A DNA stretch of 64,000 nucleotides from Rubinisphaera margarita (GCF_022267515.1 NZ_JAKFGB010000021.1:345892-409891); one strand, 5' to 3'. Shown: positions 55,737 through 64,000, counted from the first letter of the stretch. The notes: generated by a model not told the origin, from the sequence alone. Made by a program: numbers and translations.

Positions 55737-56261
55737 ATGAGTGAAAGTGAAAGATCACGGATAGATGGGTGGTGTGGGCAATTCATGAGAAAGTGGATCG
55801 ACGCAAATGAGGAGATGTCAATAAAGGCACTGCGAGAAATGAACTGGTGGTCTCTTCCTGTTCCTGATGTATTGGACTCGATGAAAGCAGAGTGGCTGGC
55901 CGACGCAATTGACAGACTTGGGGATGAGGAAGTGGTCGGAATCGCATTTGAATTCAAGGCGAATCCAGATGTCGAGCGCGTACACGTATCTCGGGATGCG
56001 ATTCTGGAATATAACTTTAGAAACACATGGAGAACTGCTATCTTGACATCAGTCAGTGAGTTGTTTGTTTATTACAAGCACAATTCGAATAAGTACTACA
56101 TGTTATGTGGAGATAGCAATTTTATTTCTTGTTCTTACCGCTGCACTTTGGACACGGCAAGGAAGATATATTTTGAGGAATACACGGATCTAGAGTTTAA
56201 CAATGAATCTGAACGACGTTATATGGTAGAGTTGTGGGAACGTTATGTCGACAGAAAATGA
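55737..56261 (+). CDS. Probable immunity protein of the giant toxin
   Basis: The 174-residue protein starts 20 bp after the toxin stop, behind AAAGGAAGTG. It is acidic, soluble-looking and rich in aromatics (MNWWSLPVPDVLDSMKAEWL; YCHN-type segments such as LFVYYKHNSNKYYML). It has no signal peptide. I do not recognise a named Imm family, but position, size, acidity against a basic tip, and the lower GC content of the pair are what is expected for a cognate immunity gene. Confidence 0.72.
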   Translation: MSESERSRIDGWCGQFMRKWIDANEEMSIKALREMNWWSLPVPDVLDSMKAEWLADAIDRLGDEEVVGIAFEFKANPDVERVHVSRDAILEYNFRNTWRTAILTSVSELFVYYKHNSNKYYMLCGDSNFISCSYRCTLDTARKIYFEEYTDLEFNNESERRYMVELWERYVDRK

Positions 56262-56482
56262 ACCTTGAATTACGCCAGGTGCCACTCAACACTGATGATT
56301 TCATGCCTGCATCTCGGGAGCCAGTTGGCGGAGGTCATGCTGATAGGGACAAGCATGGGATCTCCAATGGGTTGCCTCTTCGTTTTCCTGGTACTACAGT
56401 TGCACTTCACCCACAGGGCGGGGCCTCGCTTTCGATAGTGACACAGTTGCGCAACGCCTTGATGGTGCCGCCACCAGATTGA
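56258..56482 (+). pseudogene. Truncated reading frame overlapping the immunity gene
   Basis: An ATG at 56258 overlaps the immunity stop in ATGA and opens a frame MNLELRQVPLNTDDFMPASR then PVGGGHADRDKHGISNGLPL. The protein-like part ends near 56410, where the antisense transposase remnant begins, so it seems to be a gene cut by the IS insertion. The function is unknown. Confidence 0.35.
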
Positions 56483-56965
56483 CCAGGTGATCGCACGATC
56501 AGCAGGGCCACCTGCTTCAGAATGATCTCGACCTGCAGTCGGCGGACTTCCGGAATCGTCAGCGGAATCAGGGACTGGTCGCTTTTGTGGGAAGTTCTCC
56601 GCCTTGCCGGGAACGAATCACCTACAGGTCGCGTGAGCCAGCACCGAGAGCATGATGTGCCGCTACCAGCCATGCCACGAACGGACTTCGTATTCGTCCA
56701 GGCCGGTTTCCTGTTTGCTTGGCTCAAAGCATTCCTCGATCGCTCAGCGACTTCCGGCAATCTCCACCAGTCGCGAGAGTGGAGTCCGCTTGGGGCTAAA
56801 AGTGTAGTAGTAAGCCAAATCTTCCGAGGCGCTTAAAGACCGACGCACCAGCAGCCCGCGAGGGAAGCGATCGTCAAAGGCAACAACGGTCGAACGGATA
56901 CCAATGAAGACACAGCCTCCATCGTGGCGAATGGCAATTGTCGTATTTCTGGTACCTGTTACCGA
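56420..56965 (-). pseudogene. IS701-like transposase remnant
   Basis: Minus-strand frames give VVAFDDRFPRGLLVRRSLSA, SEDLAYYYTFSPKRTPLSRL, AIEECFEPSKQETGLDEYEV and RSWHGW, followed in other frames by LTIPEVRRLQVEIIL and a WRHHQGVAQLCHYRKRG-like end. This is the C-terminal part of an IS701-family DDE transposase, with stop codons (after EIAGSR and RSWHGW) and frameshifts. No complete element or terminal repeats are visible. Confidence 0.75.
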
Positions 56966-57463
56966 ATGGGACGAGGGGTTCCGGGCCTATTTCAAGTGGC
57001 TCGCGGAATCGGCCGTTGCACCTCGTCAATGAGGGCACGATTCAGCTGTCCAACCACCTGGGGGTGAGAACATCGTCGAACTGCGGGATCGCATGACCGT
57101 ACTGGACGCGGTCGGTCTGACGCACGCCGATCTGGAGTACGATTCGGTCAGCCTGGGTATCGACGATGTAGGCGGCCAGCCTGACGAAACTCACCCCTGA
57201 TGTCGCTGACTGCTTCGAATAGCTCAGCGAGTGTCACAGAGCCGGTCGGAGACGAATCAGCGGTGTCCGAGAATGCCGGCAATCACATTTCTCCATTGAC
57301 GGCCGCATTAACCTTGGTTGATGATGTTGGCGTGGCGATTTCGGAAAACCCGTGACACGATCTTGATCGCCAGCCTGTTCGACGTTCTCCGAGAGGCCAG
57401 CATCACAAACAGCGGGTGCAGAGTGCGTCGCATGGCGTTCGACCTTTGAAATCTGTGTCAAAG
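56966..57463. other. Region of gene debris
   Basis: On the plus strand, fragments such as NIVELRDRMTVLDAVGLTHA and DLEYDSVSLGIDDVGGQPDE can be read at 57060-57200, then run into stops. They look like a decayed protein that I cannot identify. The rest shows nothing I can support. Confidence 0.4.
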
Positions 57464-57632
57464 GAGCTTCCCAGCAGGTAGCGAAGAATATTTGCACCCC
57501 GGACGTCAGCCGGTGTGCGCCGAGTTTATATGGCAGAGCAGGGGACCGGGATCGGGGTTCCCGCCAGGCCGGATTGCGCTCTGAAAAATACGCGCGCGTC
57601 ATTTGGAGAGTCTCGAAAATGCGCGCAGCCCT
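57464..57632 (+). repeat. Diverged repeat A, copy 1 (upstream of spare toxin cassette)
   Basis: About 170 bp, including GTGCGCCGAGTT-like and GGGACCGGGATCGGGGTTC stretches, reappear at 62067-62240 with clear but imperfect similarity. No coding role is evident. The copy lies shortly before the orphan toxin tip at 57743, and the second copy lies shortly before the duplicated adhesin stem. Confidence 0.7.
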
Positions 57633-57742
57633 TGATTTCTGTTAACCAACCAGTCGTGAGTTCGTATCCGTCGGGTTCGGTTTAGGGGGGACCATTCGAG
57701 ACGCATTTGCTGTAAGTCGTTGCCAGCACTTCAGTACAAACT

Positions 57743-58174
57743 TTGGAGGCGGCGCGTAGGGTTCGTAACTCCGTCTTGAAAGGGGAGGTAGTCCGAAGAG
57801 CCGCAAGTTGTGCTAGAACGGTACCAAGCACAGAACTGCCGATTCTGAACCCCAATTTTACCCCGAAACCAACAACTCTCGGCAAGGTTGGCGAGGCTTT
57901 TTCTGGGATCGAAAAGAATACCAAAAAAATCAAGGTCAATGGGCGGAATCGGATTCCTGATGGCCTAACCGACGACGTTATCTCCGAAGTCAAAAATGTC
58001 CGACGCTTGAGCTACTCGCGACAACTCCGAGACTTTGCCGATTATGCGAAGCAAACTTCTAGAAGGTTCGAATTGCACGTTCCAGAAGGAACCGCTCGCT
58101 ATGGATTGTCTGGACCGCTGAGAGAAGAAATTGAAAGCGGCGATATCATATTAAGGATTATTTCTGGACTGTAG
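57743..58174 (+). pseudogene. Orphan Tox-REase-7-like toxin tip
   Basis: A TTG-initiated frame of 143 residues lacks any signal or adhesin stem. The C-terminal ~75 residues match the restriction-endonuclease-fold toxin type Tox-REase-7: NRIPDGLTDDVISEVKNVRR, SYSRQLRDFADYAKQTSRRF and LHVPEGTARYGLSGPLREEI. The aspartate in PDG and the E-x-K in SEVKNV are the nuclease-like residues. It is a spare C-terminal cassette, intact over the toxic domain but probably unexpressed as such. Its immunity gene begins 3 bp after the stop. Confidence 0.78.
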
Positions 58175-58177
58175 GAT

Positions 58178-58786
58178 ATGACTATGAGAAATAGTGGAAA
58201 AGATGGTCCGTCTGACTTTCTAGAGTATCTGCGCAAGAATGTAGAGTATCAGGAAATGATGCAGGGGAAGGAGAGAGAATGGAGAGAGTGGCGACGAAGC
58301 CTAGATGCAGACGAAAAGGAGTTAGTTGCAAAGTGCCACGCTGCCGGGCATCCGATCAAGTCGGTTTGGGATTTTGTAAATATGGAAGAAAGTTACGCTA
58401 CTGCTATCCCCATATTGGCGGAACACCTTGAGAAGAAGCATCAGCCCCGTGTGCGTGAAGGCATTGTTCGCGCGCTATCTACGCCAGAGGCTTGGGGTGT
58501 GGCACCACCCGGGCCACTCATCAGGCTGTTTCGGGACGAATCCGACCCAGAATCTGAGATGAAGTGGTTGTTGGGGGCGGCGATTGCTCATACGGCTACT
58601 CTTGCAGAAGCTCACGAGGTTTGCGAGCTTATGGAAGACGACGAGAACGGTCGCAGCCGAGAGTTCCTGCCGCTGGCACTTGTTCACTGTCCAAGACTAG
58701 CAGCCCTTGCGATCCTTGAACCTCTCGTTGGACATCCCGTCATGGGCGAGAGCGCCGTGCAGGCGATTAATATTGTCTCACGTTAG
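58178..58786 (+). CDS. Probable immunity protein of the Tox-REase-7-like tip
   Basis: The 202-residue protein begins MTMRNSGKDGPSDFLEYLRK. It has helical-repeat character: YATAIPILAEHLEKKHQPRV, REGIVRALSTPEAWG, LLGAAIAHTATLAEAHEVCE and LAILEPLVGHPVMGESAVQA, resembling HEAT-like repeats. The ATG at 58178 is 3 bp after the toxin stop; the internal ATG at 58184 has a better spaced AGGAT. Position and acidity support immunity function. Keeping it intact would protect against kin that use this tip. Confidence 0.72.
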   Translation: MTMRNSGKDGPSDFLEYLRKNVEYQEMMQGKEREWREWRRSLDADEKELVAKCHAAGHPIKSVWDFVNMEESYATAIPILAEHLEKKHQPRVREGIVRALSTPEAWGVAPPGPLIRLFRDESDPESEMKWLLGAAIAHTATLAEAHEVCELMEDDENGRSREFLPLALVHCPRLAALAILEPLVGHPVMGESAVQAINIVSR

Positions 58787-58909
58787 CCTGATGAGTGGCG
58801 GAGTAGTTATAAGCCATAGTTATTAGTGACCTGCAGCCGAAAAACTGAGCCATTGGCAATGAAAGAAATGGGTTAGAATCTGGTCGTCAGATTTTGGAGC
58901 ACGACGACC

Positions 58910-59176
58910 ATGAAGAAGTCACAGTTTACGGACCAGCAGATTGCTTTTGCGCTGAAGCAGGCCGAGGCAAGAACTCCGATCGAGGAGGTCTGTCGCAAGA
59001 TCGGTGTAAGCCAGCAGACCTTCTACCGCGGGAAGAAAAAGTTTGCTGGCTTGGGCGTTGAGGAGCTGCGCCGGTTGAGGCAGCTCGAAGAGGAGAACAA
59101 GCGACTGAAGTCTCTGGTCGCCGACCTCAGCCTCGATAAGCAGATTCTGCAGGATATCCTGGCAAAAAAGCTCTGA
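58910..59176 (+). CDS. IS3-family transposase OrfA
   Basis: The 88-residue protein has the helix-turn-helix of IS3 OrfA (SQFTDQQIAFALKQAEARTP, IEEVCRKIGVSQQTFYRGKK) and a leucine-zipper-like coiled coil (LRQLEEENKRLKSLVADLSL). It ends in ILAKKL at an A-AAA-AAG slippery heptamer (59164-59170), where a -1 ribosomal frameshift would fuse it to OrfB. Confidence 0.92.
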   Translation: MKKSQFTDQQIAFALKQAEARTPIEEVCRKIGVSQQTFYRGKKKFAGLGVEELRRLRQLEEENKRLKSLVADLSLDKQILQDILAKKL

Positions 59177-59970
59177 AGCCTGCCCGCCTTCGTGAATGTG
59201 TCGAGGGAGCGAAAGCGTGTTGCCGAATCAGCGAGCGTCGTGCTTGCGGTTTGGTGAGCCTGGCTCGTTCGAGTCATCGCTACAAATCGACGAAGGATGA
59301 GCAGGCCGCTCTGCGAATGCGGATGAAAAAACTGGCTGCAACCCGAGTTCACTATGGCTATCGTCGCTTGTGCGTGTTGCTACGCCGGGAAGGATGGGCT
59401 GTGAACGCGAAGCGGATCTATCGGCTTTATCGCGAGGAGCAGTTGGGTTTGCGCACCAAGAAACCCAGGCGCCGCGTGAGCTGCCGAACCCGCGTGGATC
59501 GCCCGGCGGCGACTCGCATCAACGACTGCTGGGCGATGGATTTTATGTCCGACGAGCTGTTCGACGGCCGCCAGATTCGTCTGTTAACGATAGTCGATCA
59601 CTTTACTCGTGAGAGTCTGGCGATCGAGTTTGGTTCTCGAATGCGGGGCCGGGAAGTTGTCGCGGCCCTGGAGCGAATAGCCATGAATCGGGCGCGGTCC
59701 AAATCGATTCGCGTGGACAACGGACCGGAGTTTACGTCGAAGGTCCTGGACCAGTGGGCGTATGCCAACGGGGTAACGCTCGACTTCAGCAGGCCCGGAA
59801 AGCCTACAGATAACGCGTTCATCGAGTCATTCAATGGCAGCGTCCGAGCGGAATGCCTGAACGAAAACTGGTTCTTATCTTTGGAAGATGCTCAGGAGAA
59901 GATAGAATCCTGGCGAGTGGACTATAACGAGCACCGACTCCACAGCGCTCTGGGCAACCTAGCCAGATGA
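59167..59970 (+). CDS. IS3-family transposase OrfB (-1 frame)
   Basis: Read in the -1 frame from the slippery site, the protein contains the HTH_21 segment (RVHYGYRRLCVLLRREGWAV) and the rve integrase core. The DDE residues are in CWAMDFMSDEL, RVDNGPEFTS and AFIESFNGSVRAECLNENWF. The expected C-terminal continuation after HRLHSALGNL is lost: the frame stops at once after AR, although the right terminal repeat lies only 48 bp on. A small indel near 59965 could explain this, so activity is uncertain. Confidence 0.88.
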   Translation, partial: KALKPARLRECVEGAKACCRISERRACGLVSLARSSHRYKSTKDEQAALRMRMKKLAATRVHYGYRRLCVLLRREGWAVNAKRIYRLYREEQLGLRTKKPRRRVSCRTRVDRPAATRINDCWAMDFMSDELFDGRQIRLLTIVDHFTRESLAIEFGSRMRGREVVAALERIAMNRARSKSIRVDNGPEFTSKVLDQWAYANGVTLDFSRPGKPTDNAFIESFNGSVRAECLNENWFLSLEDAQEKIESWRVDYNEHRLHSALGNLAR

Positions 59971-60120
59971 AGCCGTGATTTTCTCACATTGGTTGGTGCA
60001 GATTTCGGGAGCAGGTCATACCCAATCGATACTCTCTTAACGGTGGGGCAGGATCTTGGGGCACGCCATGACCCCAGCAGCACAGCGGAACTTACCCAAA
60101 TCAACCTTCATAACACCTGA

Positions 60121-60357
60121 TACAACTTTTTCAGGCATCCCACCATCTCGCCCCGTGATCGGAGATTCACGACTCAAGCCATCGATGACGCTGCCCATCG
60201 GGGTTACCAACGATGGCCCCGCGATTTGGATGATGAAGTCGTCAATTGGCTTCGACGACCAGAAAACCGCAATGCGACTCCTCAACAATTCGAGGACTGG
60301 CTTCGTTGGCGATACAACCAGCCTGACCTTCGTGAACGATTCCCGAATGGATTTTAA
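60121..60357 (+). pseudogene. Remnant of a second orphan toxin tip
   Basis: An open frame without a start reads YNFFRHPTISPRDRRFTTQA, then IDDAAHRGYQRWPRDLDDEV and WLRRPENRNATPQQFEDWLR, ending QPDLRERFPNGF. The H-R-G-Y-Q and tryptophan-rich pattern resembles the end of HNH/HHH-type nuclease toxins of polymorphic systems. The 5' part is missing, cut by the IS3-family element. A CXXC-type immunity gene follows 17 bp later. Confidence 0.6.
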
Positions 60358-60374
60358 TTAGGGAAGGAATTGTG

Positions 60375-61037
60375 ATGTTCTTTGTTCTCCGCAAACCCGA
60401 AGCGGACAGTCCCGAAGACCGGATGGGACGAACCGATGCCATCAAAGAAGAGGGATTCAACGTAGGCGACTGTATTCGCTGTCCCACGTGTAGTCGTCCG
60501 CTGTCGATGCTTGAATGGTTGCCGCCGTATCGAGTTGAATTGGAGTCTTGGGGCAAGCATTACGGTGATGTTGCTGACATCGGTGATGTATTAATCGTTT
60601 CCGAACGCTTTGTGGACGTATTTCGACATCACGAGTTGCGTGGGTTGGAGAGCATTGAGCCGGTTGATCTTGTCAAGGTGGTCCACCGCCGTGTCAAGCC
60701 AACAGAACCGGCTCCCCGCTACTTCAAAGCGACCGTCGTGCGAAGCCCGACGATGATCGATCAAAGAGCGTCGGGATATGTGTGGCAGGACGAATCAAAA
60801 GTTTGCCCTGAATGTTTGTTCGATACGCTCAAGCGATATGATCGGCTTGTCATCAAGGAAGAGACGTGGAACGGCGACGACATCTTCTTTCCACGTGGCG
60901 GCAATGGACCGATCACCAGTGATCGGTTCCGAACGACCTTCCACGAACAAGGCTTGGTTGGAGCGGTCTTCATTCCCACTGCTGAAGACCATTACGATTT
61001 CTTCCCGTGGGAATCTGCGGCTGAACCAACACGTTAG
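60375..61037 (+). CDS. CXXC-motif, Imm11-like immunity protein
   Basis: From the ATG at 60375 (GGGAAGGAA upstream) the 220-residue protein has CPTC near residue 36 and CPEC near 155. The middle part VADIGDVLIVSERFVDVFRH, HELRGLESIEPVDLVKVV and PRYFKATVV resembles the Imm11/DUF1629 and double-CXXCG families linked to polymorphic toxins in Myxococcus and others. It is downstream of a toxin remnant and so is an orphan immunity gene. Its stop TAG is formed by the TA target site plus the first base of the IS5-family element; the uninterrupted sequence would give TAG as well. Confidence 0.7.
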   Translation: MFFVLRKPEADSPEDRMGRTDAIKEEGFNVGDCIRCPTCSRPLSMLEWLPPYRVELESWGKHYGDVADIGDVLIVSERFVDVFRHHELRGLESIEPVDLVKVVHRRVKPTEPAPRYFKATVVRSPTMIDQRASGYVWQDESKVCPECLFDTLKRYDRLVIKEETWNGDDIFFPRGGNGPITSDRFRTTFHEQGLVGAVFIPTAEDHYDFFPWESAAEPTR

Positions 61038-61974
61038 AACCAGTTTCACAAGTGTGAAATCAGTGAACAATTTGCAATGGCATGATGTGTGCTTCGCTCC
61101 CGCGTTCGAAAGGAGTTTTGCACATGTTACCGCGATCCCACCAGTCGGCTGTTGCTGACTCGATGTTGGGATCCAGGATGGATTCGAAAATTGTCCTGAC
61201 GGACGAACAATGGAATTTGATCAAACCGTTCTTTCCACAGAAAATTCGCTCATCGCTCGGTGGACGACCGGAAGTCGATAACCGCAGGTGCTTGGAAGGC
61301 ATCCTGTGGGTGCTCACGACCGGCGCCCGCTGGAAAGATTTACCCGCTGAGTATCCCTCCTACTGCTCCTGCTGGAGACGCTTTCGCAACTGGACGGAAT
61401 CAGGTGCGTTTCTCAAAGCCTGGTCAGTCCTGCTCGAGAAACTGGATGAACTCGGGCAGCTTGATCTTTCCACGCTCATCGGGGATGGAACATTCTGTGC
61501 CTCAAAAAAAAAGGCGATGAAGTCGGCCTGACGAAAGTCGGCAAGGGAAGTAAGGTGATGCTGCTCACCGAAGCCAACGGGCTGCCGGTCGGCGTCCAAC
61601 TGCATTCGGCGTCACCAGCGGAAGTGAAGTTGATTCGTCCTCTGCTCAGATGTTGTCGTCGCAAGACTTCCCGCAGTAAACGGCTGGTCTACGACAAAGC
61701 CGCCGATTCCGCTCAACTGCGCGAGCAGATTCGGTGGCATGGCTTACGACTCATTGCTCCCTATCGTCGACGTCGTAATGAAACCCGCGCTCGGCGACTC
61801 CTCGCTCGCGATCAGGCCTACTACAAACTTCGTTACCAGGTCGAACGCTGCTTCGCCTGGATGACACACTTCCGCCGCCTTAACGTTCGCTGGGAGTACC
61901 ACTGGCACCTCTTCGAAGGCTTCTGGCAACTCGCCTGCATGTTCACTATCCTCAAGCGGTTATGAAACTGGTTC
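61037..61974 (+). mobile_element. IS5-family element (IS427-like group)
   Basis: Perfect 12-bp terminal inverted repeats GAACCAGTTTCA (61037-61048) and TGAAACTGGTTC (61963-61974) are flanked by TA on both sides (61035-61036, 61975-61976), as expected for this group. It inserted at the stop codon of the CXXC immunity gene. Confidence 0.92.
61178..61965 (+). CDS. IS5-family transposase in two frames
   Basis: The first frame (61178-61531) carries MDSKIVLTDEQWNLIKPFFP, GRPEVDNRRCLEGILWVLTT and GARWKDLP. At the A9 run (61504-61512) the -1 frame takes over (61510-61965) with KGDEVGLTKVGKGSKVMLLT and ends LACMFTILKRL. The DDE residues are in LIGDGTF, LVYDKAADS and YQVERCFAWM, all intact. Programmed frameshifting on an A run is usual in this group, so the element may be active. 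Confidence 0.9.
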
Positions 61975-62066
61975 TAGGTTGTCTGTCAATTACCGTTTCA
62001 CGCCCCCGGCATCGCTCTCGCCAAGCCAAAGTCCTTCCCGCACTGCCCGTTGTTCTCTGAGCCATT

Positions 62067-62240
62067 CGTGAAAGCTTCCCTGCAGAGAGCTATGAATATC
62101 TGCACTCCGGACGTCGGCCGGTGCGCGTGAAGTTCATCGGATGGAGCAGAGGACCGGGATCGGGGTTCTCGCCAGGCCGGAACACGGTCTCAAGAATACG
62201 CCCGTCATTCGGAAAGTCTCGAGAAATGCCCGTCTCGCCC
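62067..62240 (+). repeat. Diverged repeat A, copy 2
   Basis: This segment matches 57464-57632: both contain GGACCGGGATCGGGGTTC and GCCAGGCCGGA and similar flanks in the same order. It lies between the IS5-family element and the duplicated adhesin stem. The 62241-62421 interval shows no gene. Confidence 0.7.
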
Positions 62241-62421
62241 GATTTCAGACGTGGAGGGATCACGGCTCCGTCCTGAACAGGAGAGGGTGTCAGACAGGAA
62301 GACCGGAAGACCGGTAAGACGCAGTTTTCTTCTCATTGAGACTGGACGCATGATGGACAGAAGTCCGTCCATGGGCAACTGCTTGTTGCTCCGCAACCCG
62401 GAGATAAACCTCCCGGCCATC

Positions 62422-63758
62422 CCGCGGTTCTGATGTATCGGACACACGTTTACGCCCGCTGGGATGACTATGTGGAGATCAAGGCTCGCGACGGCCGCGT
62501 CGATCGCAAAGTCCTCGCAGACGACTTCCACATGGTCCAGATCGACTCGGAGTTTGAGTGGAACGTTCGGGGAACGGTTTCGAATCAGCTGCCGCTAAAG
62601 TCCAGCGGCTCCCGAGGCAGAACTCATACGGCTGCCTACAAGTCCGAGATCGAGATTTCGAATTACCCGGGCGGCAAGAACTCGGTCAAAGAGACGCTTG
62701 GACAGACTGTTCTGGACCGAATCTCACTTCAGCACCAGCATGAGAACGCTGATGCGGCCGACGGGTACGATGCCATGTCGTATTCCGAGTTTGCCACTGG
62801 AGGTATCAGTGTCGACGCCGAGGGGAGTTACGGCGACGATGGCAAGATCGATTACACCGTGACCGGCGTGGCGGCGACGGGTGCGAAACGTGCGGTGAGT
62901 CCCAGCGAAATGATGGGCATGTTCGACGAAGAGCATTTCTACGAACCCCCGCTGTCGAATCCGAGCATCTACGAGCAGGAAGACATCTTCTACTATGATG
63001 ACAGCTCGAACTGGACGGCTCCGGCCGAATACCATGATGGCCTGGCCGTTCCGGAGTTGACTGAACAGGTTGAGCCAAGCATCCAGGCCCTTGAGTCGGC
63101 GATCGATAACTCGCATCAACCGGCCGGCTTTGACGTGAGCATTCGTTTTCCAAACGCAATGCTTCAGAAGACCAATAACGCCCAGAAACTCGGCTCCACA
63201 GACGACTATGAGGGATTCGACATCTGGGACAGATCGGGACCGGCAAGTCGACAGCACCCCCAGTTCTCAATGGAAGAGGACGGATACCCGGCACCTGCCA
63301 ACAACCTTCTGCCGGCGTGGGAGTCCACGCAGCAGGTGCCAACACCAGCAGGTGACGACAGTGGGACAGGTGATGGAACGACCGGCGGCGAGTTGGATGG
63401 CGAATCTGATTCTTGCAACTGCGAATGCCCGACGGAGTACCAAGATCTAGATCAAATTTGGTATGAATATTACTACGACGATAACGACACTCCGGAAGAT
63501 GAGTCCGATGACGTTTACGTCGGCTATGGTGTCTTTAAGGTCCATGACGTAGGACCATTTGGGCATGGAGCAGTAGTCGGCAATCTCTATGACGCAGACG
63601 GAAACATCGTCAGTGCTATTGCTTATGATTATTCCATTCGTAAAGTTATCCCGGTGGACGACGGAACGGAAGCCGGCCAGGCGGAATCGCCCCCGCCGGG
63701 GCCTTCGAACTCGATGGCCCAAGGAGCAAAGTTTCAGATTCCGGAAGTGGCTGCTAAA
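62422..63758 (+). repeat. Second copy of the adhesin stem
   Basis: Near-identical to 53594-54930 without net indels. The left edge is abrupt at CCGCGG, with unrelated sequence upstream. The right edge falls just before the C-terminal cassette. Confidence 0.93.
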
Positions 63759-64000
63759 GTAGGAGAGAACGCGGCGAAGGCGCCGGAGCCACCGGTGGCT
63801 ATCCCGTCCGTATCGTCCGATGAACCACGAGAACTTGACACCCCACAAGAGCAAGACGCGAACGATTGGCGAATTTCGAGTTTTCTAAGAACTCTGGTGT
63901 CCGTTGCCTCCTTGACATTTACGGCCGCAGATGAGAGTGATTCCGAGGATAGCGAGGGTGAGACTCCCGACGACTTGTTAAGGCGACTGGGGCGTTACTT
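62433..64000 (+). CDS. Spare adhesin stem with a different C-terminus (3' partial)
   Basis: The frame is open from the duplicated stem (MYRTHVYARWDDYVEIKARD) to the window end. It repeats about 440 residues of the giant protein, including CNCECPTEY and FQIPEVAAK. It then diverges to VGENAAKAPEPPVAIPSVSS and a hydrophobic stretch (FLRTLVSVASLTFTAADESD), followed by acidic residues. No signal sequence or adhesin N-terminus precedes it, and the ATG at 62433 is probably not a real start. It is best read as a silent template carrying another tip, whose toxin lies beyond the window. Confidence 0.75.
   Translation, partial: MYRTHVYARWDDYVEIKARDGRVDRKVLADDFHMVQIDSEFEWNVRGTVSNQLPLKSSGSRGRTHTAAYKSEIEISNYPGGKNSVKETLGQTVLDRISLQHQHENADAADGYDAMSYSEFATGGISVDAEGSYGDDGKIDYTVTGVAATGAKRAVSPSEMMGMFDEEHFYEPPLSNPSIYEQEDIFYYDDSSNWTAPAEYHDGLAVPELTEQVEPSIQALESAIDNSHQPAGFDVSIRFPNAMLQKTNNAQKLGSTDDYEGFDIWDRSGPASRQHPQFSMEEDGYPAPANNLLPAWESTQQVPTPAGDDSGTGDGTTGGELDGESDSCNCECPTEYQDLDQIWYEYYYDDNDTPEDESDDVYVGYGVFKVHDVGPFGHGAVVGNLYDADGNIVSAIAYDYSIRKVIPVDDGTEAGQAESPPPGPSNSMAQGAKFQIPEVAAKVGENAAKAPEPPVAIPSVSSDEPRELDTPQEQDANDWRISSFLRTLVSVASLTFTAADESDSEDSEGETPDDLLRRLGRY

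Larger units (their letters stand above)
58827..60018 (+). mobile_element. IS3-family element (IS407-like group)
   Basis: The left end TGACCTGCAGCC (from 58827) is matched by an inverted right end GGGAGCAGGTCA finishing at 60018, together with neighbouring CCGAAAAA / TTTCGG. The length of about 1.19 kb and the two overlapping frames fit. The flanking bases (TTAG and TACC) are not a target duplication. Confidence 0.82.

Noticed and set aside
57640..57690. TGAGTTCG-containing segment like a tRNA T arm
   Set aside because: No matching D arm, anticodon arm or acceptor stem in the surrounding sequence.
58823..60022. Target-site duplication around the IS3-family element
   Set aside because: Flanking bases TTAG and TACC do not match, so no duplication is claimed; the flanks may be rearranged.

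Overview
The window looks like part of a planctomycete chromosome, probably from the Planctomycetales. Three things point there: a DUF1559 pilin-like protein with an N-terminal FTLIELLVVIAIIAIL segment, a 4,475-residue surface protein with an LEPR-XLL-like N-terminus (LEQRTLLT) and cadherin repeats, and an integrase of a type common in planctomycetes. The first 6 kb is ordinary core sequence: an isoaspartyl methyltransferase/erythromycin-esterase fusion (5' partial), an NtrC-type two-component pair on the minus strand, the DUF1559 gene, and tRNA-Asn(GTT).

From 6.1 to 25.5 kb lies a defence-rich region. Bases 6140-13378 are an integrated element bounded by a 25-bp near-perfect repeat of the tRNA-Asn 3' end. 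It carries a tyrosine integrase, an excisionase-like protein, an HUH rolling-circle-type initiator, a ribbon-helix-helix regulator, a small membrane protein and an MmeI-like single-chain restriction-modification enzyme. The attachment site lies inside the integrase reading frame, and the original integrase C-terminal codons are stranded in frame at the far end of the element, so integration and excision should exchange the protein's tail. Beyond it are a PD-(D/E)XK-like protein, an unknown protein, a decayed hsdR with a retained coiled-coil partner, a SacI-like type II R-M pair, and a large SIR2-domain protein resembling the DSR1 defence sirtuins.

From 25.5 to 42.1 kb is a phage- or satellite-like module: a serine recombinase cassette (small ORF, DUF2924, recombinase, helix-turn-helix protein), a frameshifted unknown gene, a zinc-ribbon protein, a sigma factor, a primase, a DinG/XPD-like helicase split over two overlapping genes, a ParB/Toprim fusion, a ParB/adenine methylase fusion, a HARE-HTH protein and both terminase subunits. 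No portal, capsid or tail genes follow. A perfect 12-bp inverted repeat around an AT-rich spacer lies inside the helicase gene and could be an origin.

From 42.3 kb to the end is a polymorphic toxin locus. The giant adhesin ends in a pretoxin module and a small toxin tip, followed directly by an immunity gene. Downstream are promoterless spare cassettes: a Tox-REase-7-like tip with a helical-repeat immunity protein, and a toxin remnant with a CXXC-containing Imm11-like protein. Last comes a 1.34-kb duplicate of the adhesin stem joined to a different C-terminus that runs off the window. IS3- and IS5-family elements and an IS701-like remnant are interspersed among them.
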